Shown here piece by piece: positions 26,610 through 34,920 of a DNA stretch of 49,862 nucleotides. Under the pieces are notes generated by a model. That model was not told the origin of the DNA. It did not search any database and saw nothing but the letters and a program-made list of their open reading frames with translations. Each line of letters begins with the position of its first letter. Within the stretch, counting starts at the first letter, position 1. A program made the position numbers and the translations under genes. The stretch covers positions 1 through 49,862 of the forward strand of contig NZ_JAGGOO010000080.1 in the NCBI RefSeq assembly GCF_018614415.1, written 5' to 3'. The stretch comes from Streptomyces sp. ISL-12 (lineage in GTDB: Bacteria; Actinomycetota; Actinomycetes; Streptomycetales; Streptomycetaceae).

Positions 26610-27567
26610 GCAAGTTTGTGCCCTCGCGACACGCGTCCTGCCGCGCCCTCTCGGCCAGCACGACGTGGACGAGCACCTCGCTCATCCGCAGACCCTCCGC
26701 CACCGGTGTCGTGTAGGGCTGGGTGCGGAGCCACTGGAAGGCGTACGTGGCCTGACTCCCCACGTCGGCCCGCAGGTGCCCCTCGGTGACCACCCTCGCG
26801 GCGGCCGCGACGGCCAGTGTCCTGCGTTGCAGGGCCGTGGGTGCCGGGCCGACGAGGCGGCCGAACAGGAAAGAGGTGGTCGACGGAGCGGGCGACCATG
26901 CCGTCCCCGTCCCCGTCCCCGCGACGGGGACGGGACGGGTCAGTGCGTCGGCCGCGGCGGCACGCAGGGCGAGCGGGTGGCCCGCGGCGAACGCTTTGAC
27001 GGCGGTGCGCAGCGGCCTCGGCACGAGGAGGCTGTCGAGAAGCCGGTCCGCCTCGTCGTCCGCCAGGCGTGTCAGCCGGCGCGTGCGGGCGTGGCGGGCC
27101 CATCCGGGATCGGCGGTCCAGGCCGGTTCGGGGCTCCGGCGGCCGACGAGGACGACGATCGCGTCCTCGGACAGGGCGGGCAGGATGCCTTCGCGCAGCC
27201 ACGGTGCGAGCCCCTCGCACCGGTCCACCTCGTCGACGAGCAGCACGGGACCGGTCAGGTCCTCGATGTTCCCCAGAGCGGCCGTCAGGGCTCGCGGTGC
27301 GGCGAACCGGCCTCCGTCGGCTTCGAGCACCGTCCGGCCGGCGCCGGCGGCGTCACGGGCGAACCGCCTCAGCAACGCGCTCTTCCCGGAACCGGTCATG
27401 CCGTGCAGGTAGAGCACCGCCGGCGCTTCGCGCTCGCCGCGAAGCGCCGACCGGAACACCGCACGCTCCTCCGTCCGGCCGACGAAGAGGAGTCCTGGGG
27501 CGTCCGAGAACTCGCCGTGGACCGTGTCACCGCCCGGTGAACACACAGGCTGTTCCCTCATGTGCAT
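26599..27567 (-). CDS. Truncated STAND/AAA_16-type ATPase
   Basis: This 322-residue NTPase carries FVGRTEERA near residue 28, Walker A HGMTGSGKSALL near 56 and Walker B GPVLLVDEVDR, followed by winged-helix-like sequence ending FQWLRTQPY...RMSEVLVHVVLAERARQDA. Homologues of this layout in actinomycetes usually continue for several hundred residues with further effector and DNA-binding parts. Here the frame stops at TAA inside the TetR operator, the last residues (LPYW) being encoded by the operator sequence. The start at ATG 27567 follows AGGTGAG; GTG 27579 is an alternative. It is probably a truncated remnant, though a stand-alone ATPase cannot be excluded. Confidence 0.65.
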   Translation of the reverse strand: MHMREQPVCSPGGDTVHGEFSDAPGLLFVGRTEERAVFRSALRGEREAPAVLYLHGMTGSGKSALLRRFARDAAGAGRTVLEADGGRFAAPRALTAALGNIEDLTGPVLLVDEVDRCEGLAPWLREGILPALSEDAIVVLVGRRSPEPAWTADPGWARHARTRRLTRLADDEADRLLDSLLVPRPLRTAVKAFAAGHPLALRAAAADALTRPVPVAGTGTGTAWSPAPSTTSFLFGRLVGPAPTALQRRTLAVAAAARVVTEGHLRADVGSQATYAFQWLRTQPYTTPVAEGLRMSEVLVHVVLAERARQDACREGTNLPYW

Positions 27568-27645
27568 CGGATCACTCACCTGTAAGAGCCGGCAGGGGAC
27601 TCCTGCGGTCAGCTCGCCACTGCCCCTCGGCCGCCTGTCACGCGG

Positions 27646-30219
27646 TCATTCCTTCGTCCCGATGGCGTCCACCGGCCGGGCGCGGAGCATCAGCCGGCTG
27701 GGCAGCATCGCCCCGGCCACCGCCAGCAGACCCGTCGTGCCGACGATCGCCAGCCAGCCCGGTACCGGCACCGTGGGGAACGGCCCTCCGGTCAGGGCGA
27801 GTGCGACCAAGGACAGCGGCGGAACGGCGAGGAGCGTTCCCAGGACCGCCCCGGTGATCACCACCGCCACGCTCTCCCGGCGCACCATCCCCAGCAGTTG
27901 CGCACGGGTGGTCCCGGTCAGCCGCAGCAGGGCGAACTCGCGGCGCCGGGAGGCGGTGTTCATCGCCTGGGTGTTGACGACGGTGAGCGCGGTGTAGGCG
28001 ATGATCAGTCCGACCACCACGTAGTTCACCCACGCCATGGCCCTCTGCTCGGCCACCAGGTCGTCCACCGCCAGCGCGCCGCTCAGGGCCGTGCCCGGAT
28101 ACGAGTGGGCCAGGGCGGAGAGTTCTTCCGCGACGTCGCCGGCCCCGGATGCCGATCGGACCAGTACCGACTGGTCGACGCCCGCGGTGGTGTGCGACAG
28201 CAGCAGGTCGTGGTCGAAGGTGAGATCGGCGAAGCCGAGTCCCCGGCCGTACACGGCGATCACCTCGCCGGTGAAGGGAGTGCCGTCCCCGAGGTACAGA
28301 TGAGCCCGGTCCCCGACCTCCAGGCCGAGCCACGACGCCGCCGTCGTGCTGAGGGCGACCGTGTCCGGGGCAAGGGCGGAGAGGTTCCCTTCCCGGGCGT
28401 CCAGGTCGATCGTGGCGGACAGAGCGGCGGGCTGGAGGCCCTGCGCGGTCAGGGACACGGTCTCCTCCGTACCGAGCAGTGAGCCCACGCCCACGGCCTT
28501 GGAGCGGACCACCCCGGTGGCGGCCGACACCCCGGGCAGATCCGCGGCCCGCTGCGCCAGATCGGGAGAGACCCCCGAGGTGGAGGTCAGCACGTGGTCG
28601 GCCACTGTTCCCGAACGGATCTCGTGGGCCGCCCGGTCGAGTTGGGTGGTCTGGGTGAAGACGACGGTCGCGGCGAAGGACACCGACAGGACCAGCGGGG
28701 TGACCGCCGCCGCCGTCCGGGCGGCCCGTGCCCGGGAGTTGGCCGCCGCCAGCCAGCCGGCGACGCCGGTACGCAGCAGCAGCGGGGCGAGCACGGCGGT
28801 GGCGGCGCGGGCCAGCTGCGGACCGAGGACCGCTGCCGCTGTCACGAGCAGCAGGACCAGCGAGTTCGCCATACCGACCAAGGTCAGGAAGTCGGTGCGG
28901 TAGGCCAGGCCCAGGCCCAGTACGGACACCGCCAGCGCGAGCAGGACCCCGCCGGTCACCAGTCGGCCGCGGCTGGGGCGGTCGGGCTCGCCCGTCGCCT
29001 CGCGCAGGGCCTCGGTGGGGCGGATGCGCGCCGCGCGCCGGGCGGCGAACCAGGAGGCTCCCACCGCGGTCAGGACGGTGGCCGTCACAGCGGTGAGGAA
29101 GGGCAGCGGTCCGACCACCGGCTGGAAGTCCGGCGGCACGATCCCGCGCCCGGCGAACTGGTCGCTGAGCCAGTACACGACGCCCACGCCGAGCGGGCAG
29201 CCCAGCAGCCCCGCGACCAGGCCGGCCACGGCGGACTCCGCGGCGATCATACGGTGCAGCTGCCGCGGGGTGGTGCCGATCGCGCGCAGCAGAGCCATCT
29301 CCCGGCGCCGGTGCCGGATGGCGAGCGATGTCGTCGCGCACAGTACGAAGACCGCCACGAGCAGGACGTTGCCGCCGATCGCGGTCGCGAGCTCCACCAG
29401 GGTGGCCGCGCCGACCGCCACATCGGTGAACTCCGCCTCGCCTCGCCCCTCGCCCGTGTACACGGACGCGTTCGTGTCCTTCAGTGTCCTTTCGACCTCC
29501 GAGGCGACCTGCCCCGCGGCAGTGCCCGGGGCGGTGAGCACACCGAACGCGTCGACCGAGGTGCGCGCGGCCGGTGACAGCCCCTCGACCGCGGCGGTGG
29601 AAGCGAAGAGCACCGACTGCCGCGGTGTGCGGCCTCCGTCGAGGGCCACGAGGCCGGTGACCTCGAAGGTGCGGGGCGCGGCCGCCGACATCAGCCGGAC
29701 GTCGTCGCCGACGTGGAGACCGGCCCGCTCGGCCAGGTCGGTGTCCAGCACGACCTGTCGGGGCCCCTCGGGGCGGTGTCCTTCGGTGAGACGGAAGCCG
29801 CCCAGGACCCGGCTCTGCCAGGTGTGTGCCTGGGGCACGGCGCCGTTGGCGCCGGTGACGGACCGGTCCCCCGCCAGGAGACGCACTGTCGCGCGACGGT
29901 CGGGCACGACCGATTCGACACCGTCGAGCGCGGCGAGGTCGCCGGCCAGGGCGGCGTCGAGGCGCGGGCGTTCGGGAAGGGGCTGCGCGCTTCGGTAGGC
30001 CGATCCGTCGGCGGACTCGACCTCCAGTTCCACGGACTGGCTCGCGGCCACGATCACCGGGGCCTTGTCGTACCGTTCCGGCGGAAGTGCGGAGCGCAGC
30101 CCCGATTCGAGGAGCACCCCGCAGGCGCTCACCACGGCCGCCGCCAGCAGCAGCGCCGTGAACGTGGCGGCGAAGGCACCGCCGCGCGACCGCAAGGTGG
30201 CCAGGGCCAGACGCAGCAT
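27646..30219 (-). CDS. ABC transporter permease, FtsX/MacB type
   Basis: The 857-residue permease starts at ATG 30219 behind GGAGGAGG. It has an N-terminal helix (AATFTALLLAAAVVSACGVLL), a periplasmic-type domain, three central helices (NVLLVAVFVLCATTSLAI with RRREMALLRAIGTTPRQLHR), a further set near 410-520, a second extracellular domain and C-terminal helices with RREFALLRLTGTTRAQLLG and LRARPVDAIGTKE. It pairs with the ATPase encoded just upstream, whose stop overlaps its start by one base (TGATG). Together they form a complete exporter for an unknown lipid, peptide or drug. Confidence 0.92.
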   Translation of the reverse strand: MLRLALATLRSRGGAFAATFTALLLAAAVVSACGVLLESGLRSALPPERYDKAPVIVAASQSVELEVESADGSAYRSAQPLPERPRLDAALAGDLAALDGVESVVPDRRATVRLLAGDRSVTGANGAVPQAHTWQSRVLGGFRLTEGHRPEGPRQVVLDTDLAERAGLHVGDDVRLMSAAAPRTFEVTGLVALDGGRTPRQSVLFASTAAVEGLSPAARTSVDAFGVLTAPGTAAGQVASEVERTLKDTNASVYTGEGRGEAEFTDVAVGAATLVELATAIGGNVLLVAVFVLCATTSLAIRHRRREMALLRAIGTTPRQLHRMIAAESAVAGLVAGLLGCPLGVGVVYWLSDQFAGRGIVPPDFQPVVGPLPFLTAVTATVLTAVGASWFAARRAARIRPTEALREATGEPDRPSRGRLVTGGVLLALAVSVLGLGLAYRTDFLTLVGMANSLVLLLVTAAAVLGPQLARAATAVLAPLLLRTGVAGWLAAANSRARAARTAAAVTPLVLSVSFAATVVFTQTTQLDRAAHEIRSGTVADHVLTSTSGVSPDLAQRAADLPGVSAATGVVRSKAVGVGSLLGTEETVSLTAQGLQPAALSATIDLDAREGNLSALAPDTVALSTTAASWLGLEVGDRAHLYLGDGTPFTGEVIAVYGRGLGFADLTFDHDLLLSHTTAGVDQSVLVRSASGAGDVAEELSALAHSYPGTALSGALAVDDLVAEQRAMAWVNYVVVGLIIAYTALTVVNTQAMNTASRRREFALLRLTGTTRAQLLGMVRRESVAVVITGAVLGTLLAVPPLSLVALALTGGPFPTVPVPGWLAIVGTTGLLAVAGAMLPSRLMLRARPVDAIGTKE

Positions 30220-31007
30220 CAGTACCTCCTCCGCAGCTCACTCAGGACGCTCTTCACCTGGGCCACGGACGGTGTGTCGACGGAGTCGACCACACGGCCG
30301 GCGGCCAGGAACATCACCCGGTCGGTGCGCTGGGCGGCGGCCGGATCGTGGGTGACCATCACCACGGTCTGGTGCAGGTCGGTCACCGCCTGCCGGAGCA
30401 GGGCGAGTATCTCCTCGGCCGTGTCGGGGTCGAGTGCGCCCGTGGGCTCGTCCGCGAAGATCACCTCAGGACGGGTGATGAGGGCGCGGGCGATGGCGAC
30501 GCGTTGCTGCTGGCCCCCGGACAGCTCGGCGGGGCGCCGGTCCAGCAGCCCCGTGAGTCCCACGGCGGAGGCGGTGGCGTGCACTGCCTCCCGCTCGGCC
30601 TTGGCCCCGGCCAGTCGCAGGGGAAGGGTGATGTTCTGCTCCACGGTGAGGGAGGGCAGGAGGTTGAACGCCTGGAAGACGAACCCGATGCGGGTCCGAC
30701 GGAACTCCGTGAGCTGCCGTTCCCCCAGGTCTCCGAGGTCCTGCCCACCGAGCTGCACCACCCCCGACGTCGGCTGGTCCAATCCGGCGGCGCAGTGCAG
30801 GAAGGTGCTCTTGCCCGAGCCCGAGGGCCCCATGACGGCGGTGAAGGTGCCGGCGGTGATGCCGGTACTGACCTGGTCGAGCGCGACGACCGCGGCCGGT
30901 CCGCGGCCGTAGGCCTTGGTCACCTGGGTCAGACGTACGGCACTGCGGGTGGAGTCGATTCCGATGGGCGTGCCGGGGGGCGTTGTGCGGCTGCGTGCTC
31001 CGAGCAT
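30219..31007 (-). CDS. ABC transporter ATP-binding protein (MacB/LolD type)
   Basis: The 262-residue ATPase has Walker A GPSGSGKST near residue 60, Q-loop FVFQAFNLLPSLTV, signature LSGGQQQRVAIARAL, Walker B EVIFADEPTGALD and H-loop VMVTHD. The LolD/MacB-type signatures fit its FtsX partner, which follows with a 1-nt overlap. The ATG at 31007 has GAAGG upstream. The roughly 15 N-terminal residues before the ABC domain are variable. This is the only ABC ATPase in the window, so it could in principle also serve the orphan permease at 11979-14489. Confidence 0.95.
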   Translation of the reverse strand: MLGARSRTTPPGTPIGIDSTRSAVRLTQVTKAYGRGPAAVVALDQVSTGITAGTFTAVMGPSGSGKSTFLHCAAGLDQPTSGVVQLGGQDLGDLGERQLTEFRRTRIGFVFQAFNLLPSLTVEQNITLPLRLAGAKAEREAVHATASAVGLTGLLDRRPAELSGGQQQRVAIARALITRPEVIFADEPTGALDPDTAEEILALLRQAVTDLHQTVVMVTHDPAAAQRTDRVMFLAAGRVVDSVDTPSVAQVKSVLSELRRRY

Positions 31008-31385
31008 GCGGGGACCTTCTGTCGGTTCGGTCAGTGGTCCTCACAGTCCACCCGCGGTTCGCGGCGGCAACCTCCGTCCCGGCGGCTGTTCGGCGGCTCC
31101 GCCACGCAGACGAGGAGGTGGACGGGCTCCGCCGCAGGGAGGAGGGAATCGGGCGTCGGCGCAAGCTCGTCGGGGGGCGGACTCCTCCCTGGGGAGGGGG
31201 CCGCTGGAAGGAGCGCGCACCGTTCCCGGGAGCCGGCGCGGCTGGGCAATGAGTGAGCGGAATATGAGCACTGCCCGCAGCGTCAGCGCACGCGCGAGCC
31301 GTTCGCGATCGCACCCGTGCCCGATACGATGTGCAGCCGTCCGCCCGCAAGGTCCCTTACCGGGCTCGAAGGAAACTGGTTGCAC
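31008..31385. other. Intergenic promoter region between ABC exporter and L7/L12-like gene
   Basis: This 378-bp divergent region has no supportable gene. A TACGAT box at 31325-31330 with TTCGCG 17 bp upstream (31302-31307) is a weak sigma-type candidate for the rightward pair. Nothing else stands out. Confidence 0.35.
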
Positions 31386-31667
31386 ATGGACGTCCTCACA
31401 GGCCTTCTCGCGATCCTCGTGGGCCTCACCACGATGGCGACGCTGGAAAACCGGACACGCCGGCTGGACCGGCGAATGATACGCCTGGAGCAGAAAATCG
31501 ATCTCCTCTTGAAGCAGGGGAACGTGCCGGATGACGAACTCGTGCCGACGGATGTCACCGCCCTCGTCCGTGCCGGGGACGACATCTCGGCGATGAAGAA
31601 GTACCGCGAGGCCACGGGGGCGGGTCTGCTGGAAGCCAAGGAAGTGGTGGACCGGCTCAAGGGATGA
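31386..31667 (+). CDS. Small membrane-anchored protein with ribosomal L7/L12 C-terminal-like domain
   Basis: The 93-residue protein starts at ATG 31386 after AAGGAA. It has a hydrophobic N-terminal helix (VLTGLLAILVGLTTMATL), a charged coiled stretch (ENRTRRLDRRMIRLEQKIDLLLKQ), and residues 55-93 that match the L7/L12 CTD end (AMKKYREATGAGLLEAKEVVDRLKG). It is not the ribosomal protein, because the N-terminal dimerisation domain is replaced by a membrane anchor. The CTD of L7/L12 binds translation factors; here the target is unknown. The stop overlaps the next start as ATGA. Confidence 0.85.
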   Translation: MDVLTGLLAILVGLTTMATLENRTRRLDRRMIRLEQKIDLLLKQGNVPDDELVPTDVTALVRAGDDISAMKKYREATGAGLLEAKEVVDRLKG

Positions 31668-32203
31668 GCATGTACGCCCCGGACGCGGACGACTGGGATT
31701 CCCAGTGGGACGGCGGCGAAGGACGCATCCGCTTCCTGGGCGGACCCGCCGCGAGAGACCAGGACAGCCCGCCGCGGCCTCGTCGAACGGCGGACGCGTC
31801 CACCGTCGGTGGCGGTGCCGTACGACGTCTGCTGGAAGATCCGGTCTCCGTGCTGGTGAACCGGGAGCGTGTCGCACGAGGCCTGGAGGTCCTTGTCGGT
31901 GACGAGCGGCTGCGGACGTCCGCCCGCGGTCACAGCGCGGAAATGGTCCGCCTCGGCTTTTTCGACCACATGGCTCCGGACGGTACCTCGCCGGCGGAAC
32001 GCATGCTCGCGGCCGGTTTCCCACTGCCCGGGGGTGAGAACATCGCTTTCGGCCAGCCGACGCCGGAAGCGGTGGTCGCCGACTGGATGAACAGCCCCCC
32101 GCATCGGCGCAATATCCTGCGCCGGGAGTTCCGTGTGATCGGCGTCGGCGTGTGCGTCACCTCGCTGGGTCCCATGTGGACACAGAATTTCGGATACGTG
32201 TGA
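31664..32203 (+). CDS. CAP-superfamily (SCP/PR-1-like) protein
   Basis: In this 179-residue protein, residues about 55-179 match the CAP domain. The segments are VNRERVARGLEVLVGDERLR, ARGHSAEMVRLGFFDHMAPDG with the conserved His-Met, GGENIAFG, ADWMNSPPHRRNILRREF and a W-T-Q-N-F-G end. CAP proteins of bacteria are usually secreted and have lipid-binding or hydrolase-like roles. No signal peptide or membrane segment is visible in the acidic N-terminal 50 residues, which is odd for the family. It is translationally coupled to the L7/L12-like gene, suggesting that the two act together at the membrane. Confidence 0.87.
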   Translation: MSMYAPDADDWDSQWDGGEGRIRFLGGPAARDQDSPPRPRRTADASTVGGGAVRRLLEDPVSVLVNRERVARGLEVLVGDERLRTSARGHSAEMVRLGFFDHMAPDGTSPAERMLAAGFPLPGGENIAFGQPTPEAVVADWMNSPPHRRNILRREFRVIGVGVCVTSLGPMWTQNFGYV

Positions 32204-32260
32204 CCCGCACCGTCTCAACTTCCGTTCATCTGCTGCTCAATTCGCGGAGGCAAGGAAAAT

Positions 32261-32277
32261 CTCACGGATAGCGTGAG
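32261..32277. promoter_or_regulatory. Inverted repeat upstream of the MFS gene
   Basis: CTCACG-N5-CGTGAG is a perfect 6-bp-arm repeat about 86 bp before the MFS start. It is a possible operator; no regulator is encoded next to it. Confidence 0.35.
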
Positions 32278-32362
32278 CACATGCCGCGTCTTTGACGGGC
32301 TCTTCCGCTTCGCGGACCGCCGTACCGTCCGGTCGACCGAACTCCACCACCCCGGGACTCCT

Positions 32363-34009
32363 ATGTCTGCCTTCCGCCCCGTCCGCGCCACCGTCCACGG
32401 CACGGACAGCAGGCGCGCACTCTCCATGGTCGCGCTGGGCAGCTGCTTCCTCGTGGTCATGATGGACAACACGATCCTGAACGTGGCGTTGGCGACCATC
32501 CAGGCCGATCTCTCGGCGTCCAACGGGGAGCTGCAGTGGGTACTCGACTCGTACATCCTGTGCTACGCGGCCCTCATGTTCACGGCGGGCGTCATGGCCG
32601 ACGTCTGGGGACACCGGCGGGTGCTGCTGGCCGGGCTCGCTGTGTTCACGGTGGCATCGGCCCTGGCGGCGTTCGCCACAACCCCCGGTGAGCTGGTCCT
32701 GTGGCGAGCCGTGATGGGTGTCGGCGGGTCGGTGGTGCCCCCCGTGTCACTGGCGTTGATCAACGAGATGTTCGACGAGGAGGAGCGCGCCAGGGCCATC
32801 GGTGTCTGGTCGGCGCTGGGCGGACTGTCCATCGCGTTGGGTCCGCTGACCGGAGGGATGCTGCTCCAGCACTTCTGGTGGGGCTCGGTCTTCCTGGTCA
32901 ACGTGCCGGTCGTGATCACTTGTGCGGCGATGCTGCTGCTCCTGGTGCCCGGCTCCCGCGCCCCGGGCCGCCTCCGCGTCGACGTTCCCGGTGTCGTGCT
33001 CTCCGCCGGGGGTGCCGGCCTGGTCGTCTACGCCGTCATTCACGCCGGGGAGAGCGGGCAGTGGTCCGGCGGGGGAACGCTGTTGCCCCTGGGGGCGGGC
33101 GTGGTGCTGCTGTCGGCGCTGGTCCGGTACGAGCGGCGTGCCGCGGCCCCCGCCGTTGACGTGCGGCTGCTGCGCGACCCCGCCTTCGCGGTCGGCACGC
33201 TGGGTTTGGCCCTGGCGTACTTCGCGCTCACCGGCGGGACGTTCCTGATGGTGTTCTACGCGCAGGGGGTCCGCGGGTTCTCCCCCATGCAGCTCGGTCT
33301 GAGCGCCCTGCCGATCGCCGTGGGGACCGTCTTGGCAGCCGCTCTCAGCGGCCGGGTGCGTGACCTGGTGGGTGTCCGGGTGACCGTGTCGAACGGCCTG
33401 GTCCTGATCGGCGGCTCCTGCCTGGGCCAGGCTTTCGTGACCGCCGACACGCCGCTGTGGATCTACGAGGCTGTGCTCGCCGCGTCCGGCCTCGGGATGG
33501 GGCTCGTCCTCGGTGTGGCCACCACGGCGGCGACGAGTCGCGTGCCCGCCGGTCAGGCCGCCGCGGGGGCCGGCCTGAGCAACGCTCTGCGGCAGATCGG
33601 TTCGGCGCTCGGTGTGGCCGTGCTGGGGTCCGCCGTGTCGGCGGCCTACCGGAACACGCTCGACGAGGTGGCGGGTGCGCTGCCCGCGGCCGTGCGGGAG
33701 ACGGCGTCGGAGTCCCTCACCCACACCTTCGGCGTCCTCGACGCGCTCGCCGCCGACCCGGCCCTGCCCGCGTCGCTGCGTGCCGCCCTGCCGCACCTGC
33801 GGACCTTCGCTCAGGACGCTTACGTGGACGCCATGCGGCTGGGCTTCCTCATCGCCTCGGTCACCGTGGGGGTCGCCGTGGTCGTGACGGCGCGCTGGAT
33901 GCCGGAACCGTCCCGGCCGTCACCGCCCGCCTTCCCCGGTCGCGTCCCTCCCCCACGTCCCGTCCCGGCCGTGGAACTCTCCGGCACCCCGCACCGGCAG
34001 GGCTCCTGA
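32363..34009 (+). CDS. MFS drug-efflux transporter, DHA2 (14-helix EmrB/QacA) type
   Basis: The 548-residue protein has about 14 membrane helices. The first carries the DHA2 motif (VVMMDNTILNVALATIQADL). AGVMADVWGHRRVLLAG is motif A, and GVGGSVVPPVSLALI is in helix 4-5. A loop of about 60 residues follows helix 13, with a charged tail. It should use proton motive force to export small hydrophobic compounds or antibiotics. The start at ATG 32363 lacks a strong ribosome binding site. The GNAT gene starts on its last base (TGATG), so the two are coupled. Confidence 0.92.
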   Translation: MSAFRPVRATVHGTDSRRALSMVALGSCFLVVMMDNTILNVALATIQADLSASNGELQWVLDSYILCYAALMFTAGVMADVWGHRRVLLAGLAVFTVASALAAFATTPGELVLWRAVMGVGGSVVPPVSLALINEMFDEEERARAIGVWSALGGLSIALGPLTGGMLLQHFWWGSVFLVNVPVVITCAAMLLLLVPGSRAPGRLRVDVPGVVLSAGGAGLVVYAVIHAGESGQWSGGGTLLPLGAGVVLLSALVRYERRAAAPAVDVRLLRDPAFAVGTLGLALAYFALTGGTFLMVFYAQGVRGFSPMQLGLSALPIAVGTVLAAALSGRVRDLVGVRVTVSNGLVLIGGSCLGQAFVTADTPLWIYEAVLAASGLGMGLVLGVATTAATSRVPAGQAAAGAGLSNALRQIGSALGVAVLGSAVSAAYRNTLDEVAGALPAAVRETASESLTHTFGVLDALAADPALPASLRAALPHLRTFAQDAYVDAMRLGFLIASVTVGVAVVVTARWMPEPSRPSPPAFPGRVPPPRPVPAVELSGTPHRQGS

Positions 34010-34662
34010 TGGGCGGCGCCACCACGGGGTCCCTGCGGAACGCGGCCGTCCGGGGAACAGCCGTCCCCCCGGCCGAGCCGGACACCGCCACGGGGTGGGC
34101 CACCCGGCTGCGCGACGGGGCGACGACCCGGACGCGGCTCGCGGCCAACGGTGACCTGCCGTACGTCAACGCCCTGCACGCCCGCTGCTCACGGCAGAGC
34201 CTCATGCTGCGCTACCTCTCCGGCAGACAGCGCCTCACGGCAGCGGAGTGGCGCGCTCTGGCCGCTCCGTCGGCCGGCCTCACCTGGGTCACCCACCCGG
34301 CCGGTGCTCCCGGACACGTCGTCGCCGTGACGCACGTCCTGTACACCGACCGGACGCCGGGCTCCTCCGCCGCCGGTGAAGCCGGTCGCGGCCCCGCCGA
34401 ACTCGCCCTCCTGATCGACGACACCTGGCAGTCCAGGGGACTCGGGACGGCACTGGTCACGCGGGCGGTGGCCGTCGCCCGGCAGCGCGGGCACGGCGAG
34501 CTGCACGCCTTGGTGCTGTCGGACAACCGGCCCGCCCTGGCGCTGGCCCGGGTGCTCGGCGGTGTCGTCACCCCTCAGGGAAGCCAGTGCACCGTGAGGC
34601 TGCCGTTGCCGCGGCGGGACGGGGCCGCACCGGACGACCTCCCCCTTCCGACGTCGGTGTGA
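34009..34662 (+). CDS. GNAT-family N-acetyltransferase coupled to the MFS exporter
   Basis: In this 217-residue protein, residues about 40-205 form the GNAT fold. DLPYVNALHARCSRQSLMLRYL is the alpha1-alpha2 segment, ELALLIDDTWQSRGLGTALV is the acetyl-CoA loop, and ELHALVLSDNRPALALARVLG is the end of the fold. The opening matches GNAT domains also found fused to acyl-CoA synthetases. The 1-nt overlap with the efflux gene suggests that both respond to the same compound, by acetylation and by export, but this is inference. Confidence 0.82.
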   Translation: MGGATTGSLRNAAVRGTAVPPAEPDTATGWATRLRDGATTRTRLAANGDLPYVNALHARCSRQSLMLRYLSGRQRLTAAEWRALAAPSAGLTWVTHPAGAPGHVVAVTHVLYTDRTPGSSAAGEAGRGPAELALLIDDTWQSRGLGTALVTRAVAVARQRGHGELHALVLSDNRPALALARVLGGVVTPQGSQCTVRLPLPRRDGAAPDDLPLPTSV

Positions 34663-34783
34663 CCGGCGCCGAAGGTCCACCGGCGGGAGGTCGACGTGCC
34701 ACGACCACCGGCTCTACGGCGTCGCCCCTCGCCGCGTGCCCGCCGGACCCGGCCGCGACGACACACCGCGCCGTACGGCTCGG

Positions 34784-34815
34784 GGTCCCGTCCGGTCGGC
34801 ACACCGGACGGGACC
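34784..34815. terminator. Bidirectional hairpin terminator
   Basis: Perfect 13-bp arms (34784-34796 and 34803-34815) flank a 6-nt loop between the convergent GNAT and flavoprotein genes. Confidence 0.75.
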
Positions 34816-34920
34816 GCGGTGGCCGCGGCCTGACCCGTACCCGTCGGCGTTCGTGAACCGTCAGGTGCCGCACGCGGCGCGGGGGCCACGGCTCCCGTGC
34901 CCCCGCTCACGGGATGGCCG

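Noticed and set aside
31386..31667. A ribosomal protein L7/L12 gene
   Set aside because: Only the C-terminal half-motif is present, attached to a membrane helix and coiled coil, and there is no rplJ neighbour.
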